A DNA stretch of 22,621 nt from DATAFO01 sp046728935. GTDB lineage: Bacteria; Actinomycetota; Thermoleophilia; Solirubrobacterales; 70-9. Numbering within the stretch: position 1 is the stretch's first letter; the number at the start of each line of letters is the position of its first letter. Positions 21,314 through 22,621 of this stretch are shown one piece after another. The stretch lies in the NCBI GenBank assembly GCA_046728935.1, contig JBKPFS010000076.1:1-22621 (forward strand), written 5' to 3'. Under the pieces are notes generated by a model, which was given only the letters and a program-made list of their open reading frames with translations, was not told the origin of the DNA and did not search any database. The position numbers and the translations under genes are program-made.

Positions 21314-22621
21314 ATGGCTCACAAGGAGCTCAAGTACGACGCGGAGGCCCGGGCGGCGTTGCAGTCCGGCGTTGACGCGGTCGCCGACGCGGTCAAGGTC
21401 ACGCTCGGTCCGAAGGGCCGCTACGTGGTCCTGGACAAGAAGTTCGGCGCACCCACCATCACCAACGACGGCGTGACGATCGCCCGCGAGATCGAGATCG
21501 AGGACGTGTTCGCGAACCAGGGCGCGCAGCTCGTGCGCGAGGTGGCGACGGCGACGAATGACGTCGCCGGCGACGGCACCACGACCGCGACCCTGCTCGC
21601 GCAGACGATCGTCCGTCACGGACTCAAGAACGTCGCGGCCGGCGCCAACCCGCTGGCGCTGCGACGGGGCATCGAGACGGCGGTCGAGCAGGTCACCGAG
21701 CACCTGCGCGACAAGCAGTCGCACGAGATCGGCGGCAAGGAGCAGATCGCCCGAGTCGCCGCGATCTCCGCGGCCGACGACGAGATCGGCAACGTGATCG
21801 CCGACGCGATCGAGAAGGTCGGCAAGGACGGCGTGGTGAACGTCGAGGAGGGCCAGACCTTCGGCATGGAGCTCGAGTTCACCGAGGGGATGCAGTTCGA
21901 CAAGGGCTACATCTCCCCCTACATGATCACGGACCAGGACCGCATGGAGGCGGTGCTAGAGGAGCCGTACGCGCTGATCGCGAATCAGAAGATCGGCTCG
22001 GTGCGCGACCTGCTGCCGGTGCTCGAGCAGGTGATGCAGAGCGGCAAGCCGCTCGTCATCGTCGCCGAGGACGTCGAGGGCGAGTCGCTCGCGACCCACG
22101 TCGTCAACAAGCTCCGCGGCACCTTCACCGGGGTCGCGGTCAAGGCCCCGGGCTTCGGCGATCGCCGCAAGCGCATGCTCGAGGACATCGCGGTACTCAC
22201 CGGCGGCGAGGTGATCACCGAGGAGATGGGCCTGAAGCTCGAGAACACACAGGTCTCGCAGCTCGGCAAGGCGCGCCGCGTGGTCGTCTCCAAGGACACG
22301 ACCACGATCATCGACGGCGCCGGCGAGAAGTCCGAGATCGAGGGCCGGATCAACCAGATCCGTCAGGAGATCGAGAACACCGACTCCGACTTCGATCGCG
22401 AGAAGCTCCAGGAGCGGCTCGCGAAGCTCGCCGGTGGAGTCGCGGTGGTCAAGGTCGGCGCGGCGACGGAGACCGAGATGAAGGAGAAGAAGCACCGCGT
22501 CGAGGACGCGCTGCAGGCCACCCGCGCGGCCCTCGAGGAGGGCATCGTGCCGGGCGGCGGCGTCGCGCTACTCAACGCGCAGGACGCGATCGACCCCGCC
22601 GATCTCGACGCCGACGAGGCG
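21314..22621 (+). CDS. groEL: Chaperonin GroEL (Hsp60), 3' end cut by window
   Basis: 436 codons are present, open to the right edge; a full GroEL is about 540 aa. Nucleotide-binding landmarks are VTLGPKGRYVVLDKKFGAP, TNDGVTIAREI and DVAGDGTTTATLLAQ. The apical domain contains GMQFDKGYISPYM, and the later part has KAPGFGDRRKRMLEDIA and EEGIVPGGGVALL. It forms the double-ring ATP-driven folding chamber with GroES. Being directly linked to groES and CIRCE, it is the HrcA-regulated copy. Many actinobacteria carry a second groEL elsewhere. Confidence 0.97.
   Translation, partial: MAHKELKYDAEARAALQSGVDAVADAVKVTLGPKGRYVVLDKKFGAPTITNDGVTIAREIEIEDVFANQGAQLVREVATATNDVAGDGTTTATLLAQTIVRHGLKNVAAGANPLALRRGIETAVEQVTEHLRDKQSHEIGGKEQIARVAAISAADDEIGNVIADAIEKVGKDGVVNVEEGQTFGMELEFTEGMQFDKGYISPYMITDQDRMEAVLEEPYALIANQKIGSVRDLLPVLEQVMQSGKPLVIVAEDVEGESLATHVVNKLRGTFTGVAVKAPGFGDRRKRMLEDIAVLTGGEVITEEMGLKLENTQVSQLGKARRVVVSKDTTTIIDGAGEKSEIEGRINQIRQEIENTDSDFDREKLQERLAKLAGGVAVVKVGAATETEMKEKKHRVEDALQATRAALEEGIVPGGGVALLNAQDAIDPADLDADEA

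Overview
This is a high-GC window (by eye around 70% G+C) from a bacterial chromosome. Gene content and style suggest an actinobacterium, and the deep-branching Thermoleophilia (Solirubrobacterales/Gaiellales type) is my best guess. The support is a fused PafBC-type WYL regulator, an Lhr helicase joined to an Nei2-type glycosylase, a HrcA/CIRCE-type groESL operon and many GTG/TTG starts. I see no tRNA, rRNA, CRISPR array, insertion sequence or phage gene.

Layout, left to right. 1-471 holds a rhodanese-domain gene whose middle is read in the wrong frame. 468-1124 (minus) is a class I methyltransferase, followed by a BrkB/YihY membrane protein and a YhaM-like OB-HD exoribonuclease. 3387-5459 is the fused PafBC-like regulator. 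A convergent type II HAD hydrolase shares a tiny divergent promoter region with a metallo-beta-lactamase fold gene. Next come a penicillin/AHL acylase-family Ntn hydrolase and a translationally coupled flavin/F420 split-barrel protein. 9971-12884 is rmlA-rmlD-rmlB for dTDP-sugar synthesis, with no rmlC in view. 12870-13060 (minus) is the relic of a SnoaL-like gene. 13121-18519 is lhr-nei2, 18570-19915 a Crp/Fnr regulator joined to pcm, then an ASCH-domain gene and a frameshifted SRPBCC gene. 20880 to the right edge is groES-groEL under a sigma-A promoter and a CIRCE operator, with groEL running off the edge.

Gene starts fall into three classes. Most first genes of transcription units have no Shine-Dalgarno sequence and instead carry a TAnnnT hexamer 6 to 10 nt before the start codon, as expected for leaderless or nearly leaderless mRNAs. 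Downstream genes overlap the previous stop by 1 to 8 nt and look translationally coupled. Only groES and groEL have a strong Shine-Dalgarno sequence.

The most unusual points are: the Nei2-like glycosylase has Ala where the catalytic N-terminal Pro should be; the leaderless-promoter pattern is very regular and in two cases uses the upstream gene's stop codon; two -10 elements overlap on opposite strands between the HAD and MBL genes, and the MBL gene lacks a good canonical start; three genes carry lesions (rhodanese double frameshift, SnoaL relic, SRPBCC -1 frameshift); and several perfect hairpins sit on or beside stop codons. I did not find a clearly new multi-gene system; most of the window is ordinary chromosomal housekeeping.
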